A DNA stretch of 64,000 bases from Xenorhabdus japonica (lineage in GTDB: Bacteria; Pseudomonadota; Gammaproteobacteria; Enterobacterales; Enterobacteriaceae), in the NCBI RefSeq assembly GCF_900115195.1, contig NZ_FOVO01000001.1:124001-188000 (forward strand), given 5' to 3'. Positions within the stretch are counted from its first letter, which is position 1; each line of letters opens with the position of its first letter. Positions 12,537 to 23,774 of the stretch are shown in pieces. A model generated the notes under the pieces. The model was not told the origin of the DNA, did not search any database, and saw nothing but the letters and a program-made list of their open reading frames with translations. A program made the position numbers and the translations under genes.

Positions 12537-13421
12537 ATGAATTCTTTTCTGCGCTGGTGTTATGTTGCGGCTATTTTTCTTCTTGTGGGATGTAGCAGCA
12601 ATGGGTGGCGTAAAAATGAAGTTATTGCTATTCCATTACAGCCAGCATTGCAACAAGAGGTTATCCTGGCTCGTATGGAACAAATACTTGCGAGTCGGTC
12701 TCTTACGGAAGATGAGTATGCACAGCTTTTATATGAACGAGGTGTGCTGTATGATAGCCTTGGGCTGAGGGCACTGGCACAGAATGATTTTTCAGTGGCT
12801 TTGTCTATCCGTCCTGATATTCCTGATATTTTTAATTATCTAGGAATTTATTTTACGCAGGCAGGCAATTTTGATTCTGCCTATGAAGCGTTTGATTCTG
12901 TTTTAGAACTTGATCCAACTTACAATTACGCGCGAATGAATCGCGGCATTTCACTGTATTACGGTGGCCGTTATCGATTGGCGCAGGATGATCTGCAGGC
13001 GTTTTATCAAGACAATCCGAATGATCCCATCCGTTCGTTGTGGTTGTACCTTGTGGAAGAAAAAATTGACTCTAAGGTTGCAATGACGAATTTGTCGTAC
13101 CATTTTGACAAAGCGAACCGGGGGCTATGGGGCTGGAATATCGTTGAATTCTATTTGGGCAAAATCAGTGAAAAAACACTGATGGAGCGATTAAAACAGA
13201 ACTCAACGGATAACACTTCGCTCGCTGAGCATCTCAGTGAAACTGACTTCTATTTAGGTAAACATTACCTAAGTCTGGGGGATGAGGATAGCGCAACTGC
13301 GTTATTCAAGCTGACGGTAGCTAACAATGTCCATCACTTTGTTGAGCACCGCTACGCATTGTTGGAATTGGCGTTATTAGGCCAAAAACAAGATGACTTA
13401 TCGGAATCGAACCAACAATAG
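12537..13421 (+). CDS. nlpI: Lipoprotein NlpI
   Basis: Outer-membrane lipoprotein that adapts the protease Prc and peptidoglycan hydrolases to each other in E. coli. The 294 residues start with a signal peptide ending in the lipobox LVGC (Cys19) and contain several tetratricopeptide-type repeats, for example [20 protein letters not shown] and [20 protein letters not shown]. The pnp-nlpI-deaD order is conserved. The ATG follows a gggagtggga site. Confidence 0.95.
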   Translation: MNSFLRWCYVAAIFLLVGCSSNGWRKNEVIAIPLQPALQQEVILARMEQILASRSLTEDEYAQLLYERGVLYDSLGLRALAQNDFSVALSIRPDIPDIFNYLGIYFTQAGNFDSAYEAFDSVLELDPTYNYARMNRGISLYYGGRYRLAQDDLQAFYQDNPNDPIRSLWLYLVEEKIDSKVAMTNLSYHFDKANRGLWGWNIVEFYLGKISEKTLMERLKQNSTDNTSLAEHLSETDFYLGKHYLSLGDEDSATALFKLTVANNVHHFVEHRYALLELALLGQKQDDLSESNQQ

Positions 13422-13591
13422 CTGACGAACATATTCACGACAGATTTTAAAGTCCACATCTTTAGAGGTGGGGGCTTGTTTGTTCGTTTAATAACATAAT
13501 TTGAGCCAGTTCACATTTTAAATGAAAATGATAGAAATTCTTTTCACTGTGTTATGTAGACTGGCCGCCACGATTAATAAGGCACCATTAC

Positions 13592-15535
13592 ATGACCACT
13601 GAGACTGAAATCTCTTTTGCTGATTTAGGTTTATCAACTCCTATTCTTTCTGCACTGGAAGGGTTGGGCTATGAAAAGCCTTCTCCTATCCAACAACAAT
13701 GTATTCCTCACCTGCTGAACGGCTGTGACGTGCTGGGCATGGCACAGACGGGTAGTGGTAAAACTGCGGCATTCAGCTTGCCTTTACTGCATAACATTGA
13801 TGCTGAACTTAAAGCTCCACAGATCCTTGTGTTAGCACCAACCCGTGAACTGGCGGTACAGGTTGCTGAAGCGTGTTCAGAGTTCTCTAAACATATGCGC
13901 AATGTGAATGTTGTTGCACTTTACGGTGGGCAGCGTTACGACGTCCAATTACGTGCATTGCGTCAAGGGCCACAAGTTGTGGTGGGAACGCCTGGCCGTC
14001 TGTTAGATCACTTGAAACGTGGAACATTGGATCTGTCCAATCTGAAAGGTTTGGTACTGGATGAAGCCGACGAAATGTTGCGTATGGGCTTTATCGAAGA
14101 TGTTGAAAACATCATGAGCCAGATCCCTGCTGAACACCAGACAGCTCTGTTCTCAGCAACGATGCCTGAAGCGATTCGCCGCATTACCCGTCGCTTCATG
14201 AATAACCCACAAGAAGTTCGTATTCAGAGCAATGTCACCAACCGCCCTGACATCAGCCAGAGCTATTGGTCTGTTTACGGCGTGCGCAAAAATGAAGCAC
14301 TGGTACGTTTCCTTGAAGCAGAAGATTTTGATGCTGCGATTATTTTCGTGCGTACCAAAAATGCAACGTTGGAAGTGGCAGAAACTCTGGAGCGCAACGG
14401 TTACAACTCTGCTGCACTGAATGGTGACATGAACCAGGCTTTGCGCGAACAAACGCTTGAGCGCTTGAAAAATGGTCGTTTGGACATTCTGATTGCGACT
14501 GATGTAGCTGCTCGTGGTCTGGATGTTGAACGCATTAGTTTGGTTGTTAACTACGACATCCCAATGGATGCAGAATCTTATGTACACCGTATCGGTCGTA
14601 CTGGTCGTGCAGGCCGTGCAGGCCGTGCCCTGTTGTTTGTTGAAAACCGTGAGCGTCGTTTGCTGCGTAACATTGAACGCACCATGAAACTGACAATCCC
14701 AGAAGTTGAACTGCCGAACGCAGAACTTCTGAGTCAGCGTCGTCTGGAGAAATTTGCCGCTAATGTTCAGCAACAATTGGAAAGCAGCGATCTGGATCAA
14801 TACCGCTCATTGCTGTCTAAGCTGGGCACTGGTGATGAACTGGATATGGAAACACTGGCAGCAGGCTTACTGAAAATGGCACAGGGTGAGCGCCCACTTA
14901 TTCTGCCACCAGACCCAGTGCGTCGTCCTCGTCGTGAATTCAACGAGCGTGATGACCGTCGTCGTAATGGCAACGGTTTTGGTGAGCGTGACCGGGGTGA
15001 CCGAAATGACAGAGGTGACAGAGGTGATCATCCTCGTCGTGAACGTCGTGACGTGGGTGACATGGAACTGTATCGCATTGATGTGGGTCGTGATGATGGT
15101 GTTGAAGTTCGCCATATAGTGGGCGCAATTGCAAACGAAGGTGATATCAGCAGCCGTTACATCGGCAATATCAAACTGTTTGCGACACATTCCACGATTG
15201 AGCTGCCAAAAGGGATGCCAGGTGAATTACTGTCTCACTTCACCCGTACCCGTATTTTGAACAAACCACTGAACATGCAGCTGTTGGGCGATGCGCAACC
15301 ATTTGAACGCCGTGAGCGTCGTGGTGGTGGCCGCAATGGTAACGGCGGCAACGGTGGCAATGGCCCACGTCGTGACCGTGAGGGTTTCGGCAATAATAGC
15401 AATAATAATGGTGGTCGCCGTTTTAACAACGAACGTCGTGGTGGTGAGCGTAATTCTTTCCGCGGTCGTAGCAACGATGACTCCAATGGTGATGGTGGTG
15501 CATCTCGTCGCCGTCAAAGCAATGGCAACGTATAA
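13592..15535 (+). CDS. deaD: ATP-dependent RNA helicase DeaD (CsdA)
   Basis: DEAD-box helicase that assists ribosome assembly and RNA decay, especially in the cold. The 647 residues include [47 protein letters not shown] and [11 protein letters not shown], then the family RNA-binding domain and a long Arg/Gly/Asn-rich tail. The coding DNA of the tail is repetitive, which explains several spurious long antisense frames there. Confidence 0.97.
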   Translation: MTTETEISFADLGLSTPILSALEGLGYEKPSPIQQQCIPHLLNGCDVLGMAQTGSGKTAAFSLPLLHNIDAELKAPQILVLAPTRELAVQVAEACSEFSKHMRNVNVVALYGGQRYDVQLRALRQGPQVVVGTPGRLLDHLKRGTLDLSNLKGLVLDEADEMLRMGFIEDVENIMSQIPAEHQTALFSATMPEAIRRITRRFMNNPQEVRIQSNVTNRPDISQSYWSVYGVRKNEALVRFLEAEDFDAAIIFVRTKNATLEVAETLERNGYNSAALNGDMNQALREQTLERLKNGRLDILIATDVAARGLDVERISLVVNYDIPMDAESYVHRIGRTGRAGRAGRALLFVENRERRLLRNIERTMKLTIPEVELPNAELLSQRRLEKFAANVQQQLESSDLDQYRSLLSKLGTGDELDMETLAAGLLKMAQGERPLILPPDPVRRPRREFNERDDRRRNGNGFGERDRGDRNDRGDRGDHPRRERRDVGDMELYRIDVGRDDGVEVRHIVGAIANEGDISSRYIGNIKLFATHSTIELPKGMPGELLSHFTRTRILNKPLNMQLLGDAQPFERRERRGGGRNGNGGNGGNGPRRDREGFGNNSNNNGGRRFNNERRGGERNSFRGRSNDDSNGDGGASRRRQSNGNV

Positions 15536-15615
15536 GATAACGTATAAATACATACGAACGTCTGATTGACTTGCTTGATTCATTGCGTTGAAAATATCGC
15601 AATGATAGATTGAAT

Positions 15616-15649
15616 AAAGCCCTTTCTCTGTAAGAAGAAAGGGCTTTTT
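15616..15649 (+). terminator. deaD terminator
   Basis: aaagccctttct and agaaagggcttt pair perfectly over 12 positions around a short loop and are followed by T-rich sequence. It closes the core block. Confidence 0.9.
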
Positions 15650-15690
15650 CTATTTATAGCATATGGTTATTTATGACATGAGATTATGTC

Positions 15691-15987
15691 TTATGAAATT
15701 AGAATTGAATTTAGGCTGCTTTCTTGGCGATACATTTGTTTAACTCGGCTTTGCTCCAATGGATGAGTTAGTACACGGTGTTTACACTCAAAAATCTGCT
15801 TAATTCTTTTCAAAAAGCCATGCTAATGAAGCAGTGTGCGTAACTGAAATTCTGCATCATAAAACTCACCGATAAGTAAACGTGATGTACTGAAATTTCC
15901 CTCAATCTCCACCTCTTTCTGATTATTGAGGTTTTTCAGGATCATTCTATTTGTCTTAATTTTGAGATAAAAATCCGCCAAGGGCAT
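15691..15987 (-). pseudogene. Small gene interrupted by a nonsense codon, function unknown
   Basis: One continuous frame of 99 codons runs from the ATG at 15987 (or a better-spaced TTG at 15981 behind AAGGAG) to the TAA at 15691, broken only by TAG at 15825-15823. The readable parts are LADFYLKIKTNRM..., EGNFSTSRLLIGEFYDAE and, after the stop, GFLKRIKQIF and THPLEQSRVKQMYRQE. I do not recognise the family with confidence. The otherwise intact frame and ribosome binding site suggest a recently inactivated gene, though a sequencing error cannot be excluded. Confidence 0.5.
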
Positions 15988-16039
15988 CTCCTTTGTTTAT
16001 TTTTTCTGTAGGATCAGGAGATTATGCCCTAAGCGATGA

Positions 16040-16759
16040 TTAATTTAACCCCAATTCTTCTTTTAGGGGTTTCAGATAACGACGACTCACGGGAATACGT
16101 TTATCATTGCTCAGAACCAGTTCTGCCTGTCCGCTTTCGACAAAAACAATTTCCCGCAAATGGATCATATTGATGAGATACTGGCGATGGCAACGAGTCA
16201 GTGAAGTACGGGTTTCCAGAGTACGCAGAGTCAACTCGGTAAAGCCTTCCTGTCCGTTGGCGCTCATGACATATACACCACTTAGTCGGGAAGTGACATA
16301 TAGTACATCGCCCAATGGAATCAACCAGATTCGGCTATGCCCAGTACAGGGAATGTATTTCAGTTGCTCATCTTCGCGTTGCAGATCTGCCAAATTCTGT
16401 TTTTGATAACCGGAACGCAGCCGTTGCAAAGTTTTACTCAAACGCTTTTTTTCCAGCGGCTTTAACAAATAATCGAAAGCGTGCTCTTCAAAGGCTTGCA
16501 CCGCATACTCATCAAAAGCGGTCAAAAAGACAATATAAGGGCGATGCTCAGGATCGAGCATTCCTACCATTTCAAGCCCAGTAATGCGGGGCATTTGAAT
16601 ATCAAGGAAAACAACATCGGGTTTCAGACGATGGATAGCACCGATTGCTTCCACTGCATTGGCACATTCTCCAATGATTTGAATATCCTTTTCCTCTTCT
16701 AGCAGACAACGTAGGTTCTCACGTGCCAGAGGCTCATCATCAACAATCAATACATTCAT
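16040..16759 (-). CDS. btsR: LytTR-type response regulator BtsR (YehT)
   Basis: DNA-binding partner of the BtsS sensor. The 239 residues have an N-terminal receiver domain (DDE near residue 7, phospho-acceptor Asp53 in [10 protein letters not shown], Lys in LLKPL) and a C-terminal LytTR domain ([29 protein letters not shown]). In E. coli BtsSR responds to extracellular pyruvate and activates the btsT transporter gene; no btsT is present here. It starts two bases after the btsS stop, so the two are co-transcribed. Confidence 0.93.
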   Translation of the reverse strand: MNVLIVDDEPLARENLRCLLEEEKDIQIIGECANAVEAIGAIHRLKPDVVFLDIQMPRITGLEMVGMLDPEHRPYIVFLTAFDEYAVQAFEEHAFDYLLKPLEKKRLSKTLQRLRSGYQKQNLADLQREDEQLKYIPCTGHSRIWLIPLGDVLYVTSRLSGVYVMSANGQEGFTELTLRTLETRTSLTRCHRQYLINMIHLREIVFVESGQAELVLSNDKRIPVSRRYLKPLKEELGLN

Positions 16760-16761
16760 AC

Positions 16762-18459
16762 TTACGCCGCTTTGTCAGCCCCTTTTTCCAACGGTAAACA
16801 TAAAATAATACGGGTAAATGCTTCTGGCTGGTATTCAACATGCACGCCGTAGTGCTCACCATAGCGAAGACGCAGACGTTTATCTACCAGACTCATCCCA
16901 AGTCCATCCCCCCTCTGTTCAGGGTGATAAAGTCCTGCATTGTCTTCAATTTCTACTCGCAGCAGATTAATATCCTGATAGGCACGGATCGTAATTTGTC
17001 CTGTATCTAATAACTGTGACGTACCATGTTTGATGGCATTTTCTACCATAGGTTGCAGAGAAAATGCGGGTAATTTTGCGTAGCGCAGCGCTTCGGGTAT
17101 CTCTATAGCAATCTGAAGACGTTCACGGAAGCGTGCTTTCTCAATTTGTAAGTAAGCATTCACATGCTCTATTTCATTCTCCAATGTGGCGATGTCTTCA
17201 GACCGTTTCAAATTCTTACGGAAAAATGTTGAAAGATACTGTACAAGCTGGCCTGCCTGCTGGCTATCCCGACGAATGACCGCTTGTAACGTATTTAAGG
17301 CATTAAATAAAAAGTGAGGATTCACTTGCGCGTGAAGGAGCTTTATTTCTGATTGCAGTAACGATTGCTTATTCCGTTCATATTGTCCGGCAAGAATTTG
17401 GGCTGAGAGCAGACTGGCAATACCCTCGCCTAATGTGCGATTAATAGAACTGAATAAACGATTCTTGGCTTCGTAAAGTTTGATAGTACCAATGACCTGC
17501 TGGTTTTCTCCACGCAAAGGGATAACCAATGCGGAGCCGAGTTTGCAGGTTGGGCTGAGGGAACAGCAATAAGGTGTTTTATTGCCATCGGCATACACGA
17601 CTTCATTATTCTGAATAGCACGATGAGACTGTTCGGCAGCAATAGGAGTACCGGGTAAATGGTGATCTGAACCGGTGCCGATAAACGCCAGTAACTTTTC
17701 TCTGTCTGTAATCGCGACAGCACTGACCTCCAACTCCTGATAGATAACTTTTGCTACACGCATACTATTATCTTCATTGAATCCTTTATGCAAAATTCCC
17801 TCTGTACAGACAGCAATTTTTAAGGCTTGGGCAGAAAAAGCGTTGTTGTATTTTTCGAAAATAGCACGTCTGTCCAATAAGATACGGATAAACATGGCCG
17901 CTCCTACACTATTGGCGATGATCATAGGAGCAGCGATATCTTTCACCAAATTCAGTGCATCCCCAAAAGGATTGGTAAGAAGCAGGATGATCCCCATCTG
18001 GATGCATTCAGCAAAGAAAGTGACAATAGCCGCCGTCCACGGGTTCAGCAACTTATTAATCTGGCCTCGTTTCATCAGGTAAATATGGACAAGGCCACCA
18101 AGAACGCCTTCCACAATGGTGGATACCATACAACTGAACGCAGTCATCCCTCCGAGAGAATAGCGATGCAGACCTCCAGTGAAGCCTACCATTGCCCCTA
18201 CTGAGGGGCCACCGAACAGCCCGCCCAAGACAGCACCGATAGCACGGGTATTGGCAATGGAGTCATTAACATTCAGCCCGAAGTACGTCCCCATAATGCA
18301 AAAAATAGAAAAAATAACGTAACACATCAATTTATGTGGTAAGCGAATGGTGACTTGCAGCAGGGGAACAAACAGAGGTGTTTTACTTAGCAGCCAGGCG
18401 GTCACCAAATAGACACACATCTGCTGAAGTAATAACAACACGAGGTTAAATTCGTACAT
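16762..18459 (-). CDS. btsS: Pyruvate-sensing histidine kinase BtsS (YehU)
   Basis: Inner-membrane sensor kinase. The 565-residue product starts [18 protein letters not shown] and has a 5TM-LYT membrane domain (about residues 1-200) containing the [13 protein letters not shown] motif, a GAF-like region, and a LytS-type kinase domain with the phospho-accepting [16 protein letters not shown] and an ATPase domain ([20 protein letters not shown]). Length and sequence agree with the E. coli protein. It is upstream of and coupled to btsR. Confidence 0.93.
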   Translation of the reverse strand: MYEFNLVLLLLQQMCVYLVTAWLLSKTPLFVPLLQVTIRLPHKLMCYVIFSIFCIMGTYFGLNVNDSIANTRAIGAVLGGLFGGPSVGAMVGFTGGLHRYSLGGMTAFSCMVSTIVEGVLGGLVHIYLMKRGQINKLLNPWTAAIVTFFAECIQMGIILLLTNPFGDALNLVKDIAAPMIIANSVGAAMFIRILLDRRAIFEKYNNAFSAQALKIAVCTEGILHKGFNEDNSMRVAKVIYQELEVSAVAITDREKLLAFIGTGSDHHLPGTPIAAEQSHRAIQNNEVVYADGNKTPYCCSLSPTCKLGSALVIPLRGENQQVIGTIKLYEAKNRLFSSINRTLGEGIASLLSAQILAGQYERNKQSLLQSEIKLLHAQVNPHFLFNALNTLQAVIRRDSQQAGQLVQYLSTFFRKNLKRSEDIATLENEIEHVNAYLQIEKARFRERLQIAIEIPEALRYAKLPAFSLQPMVENAIKHGTSQLLDTGQITIRAYQDINLLRVEIEDNAGLYHPEQRGDGLGMSLVDKRLRLRYGEHYGVHVEYQPEAFTRIILCLPLEKGADKAA

Positions 18460-18589
18460 ATATTTTCATTGTGAGATTAATAACGATGAATAAATTTAAA
18501 GTAGCATTATCAAAGGTTGAATTTCATGTCGTCAATAGACTTTTATATAGTCAAGAAACTTCGGTAGAAGCACGTATTTATTCTCACGA

Positions 18590-18699
18590 GATTTCAAGTT
18601 GCCTTGAGGTGGTGTCATTAAAATGGTAAGCCATAGCTTTCTATGTGACGATTGAATGAACGTAGTCAACAAAAAGTAATTCGAAAGATGAAGGGGATA
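18590..18699 (+). repeat. Degenerate ERIC-like repeat upstream of btsS
   Basis: The ends (gatttcaagttgcc and ttcgaaagatgaaggggata) and the central ctatgtgac are alignable with the intact ERIC at 57868-57994, but the middle is strongly diverged. It lies in the 303-base gap between btsS and the inverse autotransporter, which holds no gene that I can see. Confidence 0.5.
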
Positions 18700-18762
18700 T
18701 AAATACAGGCAGGATGATCCGCCCCTTATCAGGACGGATTTTTTGCTAAGAAATGAATGGTA

Positions 18763-21700
18763 TTAGTTCGTGCAGCTAACGTAATCGAAGGTATTATCTG
18801 AGATGACATGTGGATTGTAGCGATCGATGGTTATCGAATAATATCCGGATACTGGTCTTTTATCTTTTTGTCCCTGTTCTCCATTTGGGTCTGTTCCCGG
18901 CGTTGAAGAACGATAGGCGCGACCGTCTGGCCAGCCAAACATATCTTGTATTTTACCCGCATAGACTTGACTCAGGTTGATCAACTCATCTTTTGTCGGT
19001 AGTTTTGCGTGCATTATGCTCTGACAATATGATAATGCCCCTTTATTGTTACGGCGATGCCATAATTCACCATGCTCAAAATGTGTGGCCTTTCCTACCC
19101 TATAGCCTTTTTCTGCTTCTACTTGTAATAGCGGTCGTCTAAAAGTGACTCCATTTAGAGTTATAGTTTCAGCCATATGCCCCCAAAAGTTTGCATCTGG
19201 CACGTCTGGGCTGGTAATCACAGTGAAAATAACATCTTCTGATTCAGGCGCCGCGCTGCCATCTGCTTTGGCAGACAGTATTGTTTTCACCCCAAGTCCG
19301 TTCGGATCGGTCAAGGCGACGGGCAGAATACCTTGGTTATCACTGAAATCCTGATACATGCCTAATTTACCATTGAGCAATATCGAAATCTTCTGAGACT
19401 GATTCTGGCGGCTTAGCGCTTTGATGGCTTTAAGATTTACAGCTACATTTCGGACGAATTTCCCATGATTCAGCGTTTTGATTTTCAGGGTGATTGGTTC
19501 ACCTTTTTTAACTTTATTGGAACTCATCGTAATCGTGATTTTGTCGGCGAGTCCTCTGACTGTGCCACCTCTGCCACCATCAAGTGTATGATTGCCTTGC
19601 TCACTTCCCATGCTGCTATCAACGATTTGGGTATTCCCAATGAGGCCAAGCCCGTTTTGTGCCTGCACAGCAAGTGCTTTCACTGTACCTGCATCTGATT
19701 GTGTCAGTGTATAGTCAGGGATCTTGCCGGAATCAGTAATCGTATTACCCTTGCTAATATCAATATTGCCTTTGTTACCCCACACATAACGGGATTTATC
19801 CGCTGTATCGCCGTGATTAGCGTAAAAAATATAGGTTGCTCTCAGTTTTTGCCCCATAACTAACTTACCGGTTATGGTCAAATTTTTGACAATTGGTGCA
19901 TCGGGATGCACGAATGTGATTTCTACGGGATTGATAGTTATTCCATACACTTCCGGCGTAACTTTCAGGATCCCCGTCTTTTTACCGGCAGTAAGCAGAG
20001 ATTGATAAACACCCGGTTGCGTTTCTTTCATTGTTGCGATCTTTGGATCGCTGCCTTCCCCACTTAATACATTGGTGAGCAATTTGATATCTGAAGCAAT
20101 ACCGCTGACGGGATGGTTATCTTTGTTTTTTAAAGTTAGCGTCAGGATTGTGGTGGAATGACCATCAGCCAGCAGTTCTGTATCTTTTGTGGTAAAGGTT
20201 GATTTGCCATTATTGATTCTCTCTGGGAGGACTTGTACCTGAGTTTCTACTCGTTTGGAGGCATTACCACGCTTATCATAAGCAATGGCTCCTACTGTAT
20301 AGATATTATTGCCTTGAGATTGGTATTTTGGCAGGGTCAGCAGATAGCTAAGGTCACCCTTGCGTTTGATCTGCCCGCCATTGGCACGCAGCCTTGTGGC
20401 ATCCCATTGGATATAGTTAAACCCATACTTGCTGTTGACACTGATACGGAGAGGCTTGATCTCACCCGCATGACCGATAACCTGATTATCCATCGCCAGA
20501 GAGATCACTTCACGTTTGCGGTATTCAAGAACGATTTGATTATTGCGATCAACCAAATCATAGCGACTGCCTTGCAGGGTACGTTTAGACGCTACTGTAT
20601 CCGGATCAATTTGTTTTGACCACGGTGTGCCTATTGCATAATTCAGCTCCATGTTGAACTGAGTATCCCCGCTACCGGACATATTTTGTTTACGGTCAAT
20701 ACCGAAAGTCAGTAATGGGATAGGAGTATAATTAATCCCGATAGTGAAGGCGGAAGGATCTTTTTTGCGATGGTCTTTATTTATTAGCCCAACTTCATCT
20801 CCGAAGTATTGTTCATACATCAACTTACCACCGAGTTGTGGTAAATAAGGCCAATAGCCTTGTATTTTCAGGTCGAATCCATTCGCGGGGCGCTCATCAT
20901 AATTGGTCAGAAGGTGCGATTCTTTCCAATTACTTAAACGAAAATAGCCGTTCGTAGACAATTTAAGGTAATTGCGGGCATATTCTGCACCAAGGCCAAG
21001 TCGGCTATTATCACCAGTGATATCGTGGTCGAAGAAAGCGTTGTAACCCAGCATCCAATTGTCAAAAAACTGACGTTGTCCAAATCCGATATTGATGGTG
21101 TTACGTTTATCAATATGGCGCAGGCCGAATTGTGTAAAAGCCAGCTGATGAGGGGTATCATACAGTGGCAACAACATATCAAACTGACTGTTATTCAAAT
21201 GACCATGACTATCCATATTAGCCTGCACACGAGCGGTGCCGTAGCGTCCCAACCAATTTTGGATTTGCTGACTGGCTTCTCCCATTGCCAGATTGTTTAA
21301 TTGACTTACCGCATTATTTTTAATGTCGTCACTGCCCAGCAATTGGCCAATTCGAGAGGAAACTTCAGCCAGACGCCTAGAGTTTTCGTCTGTATTATCT
21401 GTAATCGAGGCCTTTTCTACAGTAATCGGAGCCTTATCTAATGAAGACTGTTGTAATGAATAATAATTAAAGGGAAGAAGTTTATTGTTTCGAGGTTTTG
21501 GGACATCAATCTCACTACCAACTCCGAGTGCGGTAAAAGACTTATTAAAAATACGTAGCTGGTTGATTTTTCTTAAGTCAGAGACGGTTAAGCCATAACG
21601 TTTGGCGACAGAATTGACTGTTTCCCCTGATTTCAGGACATAATGCTCTGTTGGTAAAGCCCATTTTTCATTTTGAAAAGTTGAGTGTATTTTGGCAGGA

Positions 21701-21825
21701 GCGATAGCGGGAGTGAATGTACCAGCAATGGGAAGCACAAGTTGAGTGATAATGTTCACCCAAGCTACACGTTTCAACAACTCTTGCTGATTCAGTAGCC
21801 ACGGCTTATCGGATTTTTTGTTCAT
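18763..21825 (-). CDS. Inverse autotransporter (intimin/invasin-like adhesin)
   Basis: The ATG at 21825 (MNKKSDKPWLLNQQELLKR) gives 1020 residues. In order: an N-terminal signal region with hydrophobic core LPIAGTFTPAIAPA; a LysM domain (about 61-110, HYVLKSGETVNSVAKRYGL); an intimin-type outer-membrane barrel (about 160-420, including FGLRHIDKRNTINIGFGQR and YNAFFDHDITGDNSRLGLG); bacterial Ig-like domains with ...TLTLKNKDNHPVSG...; and a C-terminal region with two cysteines (SYCQS and YVSCTN), possibly lectin-like. Such proteins display adhesive domains on the surface. The upstream ATG at 21885 lacks a ribosome binding site. Ligand unknown. Confidence 0.88.
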   Translation of the reverse strand: MNKKSDKPWLLNQQELLKRVAWVNIITQLVLPIAGTFTPAIAPAKIHSTFQNEKWALPTEHYVLKSGETVNSVAKRYGLTVSDLRKINQLRIFNKSFTALGVGSEIDVPKPRNNKLLPFNYYSLQQSSLDKAPITVEKASITDNTDENSRRLAEVSSRIGQLLGSDDIKNNAVSQLNNLAMGEASQQIQNWLGRYGTARVQANMDSHGHLNNSQFDMLLPLYDTPHQLAFTQFGLRHIDKRNTINIGFGQRQFFDNWMLGYNAFFDHDITGDNSRLGLGAEYARNYLKLSTNGYFRLSNWKESHLLTNYDERPANGFDLKIQGYWPYLPQLGGKLMYEQYFGDEVGLINKDHRKKDPSAFTIGINYTPIPLLTFGIDRKQNMSGSGDTQFNMELNYAIGTPWSKQIDPDTVASKRTLQGSRYDLVDRNNQIVLEYRKREVISLAMDNQVIGHAGEIKPLRISVNSKYGFNYIQWDATRLRANGGQIKRKGDLSYLLTLPKYQSQGNNIYTVGAIAYDKRGNASKRVETQVQVLPERINNGKSTFTTKDTELLADGHSTTILTLTLKNKDNHPVSGIASDIKLLTNVLSGEGSDPKIATMKETQPGVYQSLLTAGKKTGILKVTPEVYGITINPVEITFVHPDAPIVKNLTITGKLVMGQKLRATYIFYANHGDTADKSRYVWGNKGNIDISKGNTITDSGKIPDYTLTQSDAGTVKALAVQAQNGLGLIGNTQIVDSSMGSEQGNHTLDGGRGGTVRGLADKITITMSSNKVKKGEPITLKIKTLNHGKFVRNVAVNLKAIKALSRQNQSQKISILLNGKLGMYQDFSDNQGILPVALTDPNGLGVKTILSAKADGSAAPESEDVIFTVITSPDVPDANFWGHMAETITLNGVTFRRPLLQVEAEKGYRVGKATHFEHGELWHRRNNKGALSYCQSIMHAKLPTKDELINLSQVYAGKIQDMFGWPDGRAYRSSTPGTDPNGEQGQKDKRPVSGYYSITIDRYNPHVISDNTFDYVSCTN

Positions 21826-22122
21826 AGCTATAAACCTGTAACAATAAAAAAACATCAGGTGATAGCTAGCAGTAAACTTATCCATTTCAGGATATTACTT
21901 TCTATTTACTACTTGCCATGAGTCGTGTAATCAGGGAGAAAAACGCCAGATAGTGACGAAATAAAAGAATGACAACACGGTATTACCTGATTTGAGATAT
22001 TAAAAAATAGTTAACAAATTCTAATTTATAGTTAACTTCTAGATTATTGATCTAGTATTTTGTGTTTATAAGGTTTTTTATTCCATCATAAAATTAATTA
22101 TTAATCAATATAACTTTCGTTA

Positions 22123-22500
22123 TCAATCATTATCAATAAAAGTCCCTATCACCTTATCGTGAATTTCTTCGGATTTTGAATAACTGATCGTTTTTCTATT
22201 CAGTCTTTTGACTCGAGTACGCTGGGTTAAATTCGTTCTCTCTATACGCTGAGTAAACGTCTTTCCAGTCAGGTGCTCTTCCTCGGGAAGGGTGTCATAA
22301 ACAATATAATCATCCGTGCAGTAAAACCGAATATTAAAGGGCGATAAGAGAGCAAGTAGCTTGTCTAACGTTTTTCTACTGCGATCGCCAAAAGCATGAG
22401 CCACTACTCGTTTCAGGCAGGGTTCCCAAGCATACCAAAGCCAACGTTGATTTTTTTGTTCCCCACAAATGACCCTTGCTCACAGACAAGCTGAATGTTA
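22123..22500 (-). pseudogene. insB: IS1 transposase InsB remnant
   Basis: The C-terminal 93 codons read VVAHAFGDRS, LLSPFNIRFY, FTQRIERTNLTQRTRVKRL and ISYSKSEEIHDKVIG, clear InsB homology. Upstream the frame shifts at a run of seven T (22451-22457): on the far side LVCEQGSFVGNKK continues where NQRWLWYAWEP is expected. The protein can no longer be made from one frame. Confidence 0.8.
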
Positions 22501-22522
22501 TTTCCATTAAGGGGCAGTATCG

Positions 22523-22748
22523 TTACGTTTCGGGGCGTGAGGTTTTTAACATTTTCATAACGGTGGCTGTGGCGACTTTCAGGACTCGAGCGGTGTCACG
22601 AATTCCCCCGTTATTCATTGCCATGTCGACAATCTGCTCTTTCATGCTGGGTTTGCAGGCTTGGTAGGTGTATTCCAACTGAAAAACCTTACAGTAGGAC
22701 ATGTTCTGATTTATGACAATAACGGCAATAGACGTCAACTTTGGCCAT
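22523..22748 (-). pseudogene. insA: IS1 InsA remnant
   Basis: The ATG at 22748 begins MAKVDVYCRYCHKSEHV, the zinc-ribbon start of InsA, then a small deletion shifts the frame. The rest (KVFQLEYTYQACKP, IVDMAMNNGGIRDTARVLKV) continues in another frame to the TAA at 22523. The second half of the zinc ribbon is lost. Confidence 0.8.
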
Positions 22749-22895
22749 GCTTCCCCCTTAAAAAGCCGGAAGCATATTACAACAACTAACCATTTAATAT
22801 ATGACCCGTTACGTGTTGATGGTGGCGTCATTCAAAGTATTTTGTAATATGACAGGAACAAGTCGGGATGATGTTAATTTTACTGACTTGTTCGG

Positions 22896-23650
22896 TTATT
22901 TATCCCAAGGGGGAATTCTCCACTCTTTGGTAAGGAACTCAATAAAACTTTTGATACGCTGTGGAGCCAGCCGTTTCCCAGCCCTTACTATATTAATTGG
23001 AGAGGTCTCTTCTTGCCATTCCGGCAAGATCTGGATGAGTTTGTTGTACTTTTATTTCCAGAGGCGGAAAAAAGCAGGCAATTATGGTTAACGAGTTCTT
23101 CTGGATACTGAGGTTCACCATGTAGTTTAAGGTAATCAGGTGAGGCTACTAAAATTCGTTTGTTCTCTGTTAATCGTCTGGCAATTAAACGTGAATCAGT
23201 TAAATTTGCGACTCTAATAGCTAAATCCATCTCAGCCTTATAAAGATCAACAACTTTGTCCGTCAAATGTAAGATGAATCCTACTGATGGATATTTTTTT
23301 CTAAACTCTGCAATTGCTTCTATTACATAAGTCTGACCAAGCGGCACTGGCGCGGTAAGTCTAATCAAACCCGTAAGAGATTCATTTCCATCCTTGGCAA
23401 TTTCAGCCGCTTCTTCCACCAGTGTTAATGCAGCTCTTACTTTTTCAGCGATTAATTTGCCTTCAAGTGTAATGCGTAATGAGCGTGTACTTCGTACAAA
23501 GAGAACGATTCCAAGGTTTTTTTCCAGGCGTGCAATTTGCTTACTGACAGTTGTAGGAGATAGACCCAAAGTCCGAGCAGCAGCAGTGAAACTGCCTGTG
23601 TCGATGATTCTGATAAATACACTTAAGTCTTCAAGGTTACGCAATACCAT
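22896..23650 (-). pseudogene. LysR-family regulator, internally deleted
   Basis: The N-terminus is complete (winged helix DLSVFIRIIDTGSFTAAAR, TLGLSPTTVSKQIARLEKNLG) and the sensor domain reads well to NHNCLLFSASGNK (about residue 195). After that the annotated frame runs into nonsense, while a second frame resumes with LIQILPEWQEETSPIN and APQRIKSFIEFLTKEWRIPP up to the TAA at 22896. About 60 residues are missing and the join is out of frame. It is divergent from the adjacent MFS exporter, the usual regulator position. Confidence 0.8.
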
Positions 23651-23774
23651 TGATTACACCCTATCATAAGTTTTTATCCATTATGGATATTTATTGCACT
23701 AAATGGAAGAATGATACTTATCACTCATTTTGAATTCAGATTGATGCATTTTTAGCGTATAAGGAGAGTTTTCA

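Larger units (their letters stand above)
22100..22780 (-). mobile_element. Decayed IS1-family insertion sequence
   Basis: Remnants of both IS1 reading frames, insA then insB, occur in the right order and strand with frameshifts in each. I could not define terminal inverted repeats or a target duplication, so the limits are approximate. The 270 bases between the inverse autotransporter and this element are AT-rich with no gene visible. Confidence 0.75.

Noticed and set aside
16107-16702. Plus-strand frames opposite btsR
   Set aside because: Shadows of a well-conserved response regulator on the other strand.
18715-18745. Hairpin with a T run before the inverse autotransporter stop as its terminator
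   Set aside because: The T run is on the plus strand, the wrong side for the minus-strand genes on both sides.
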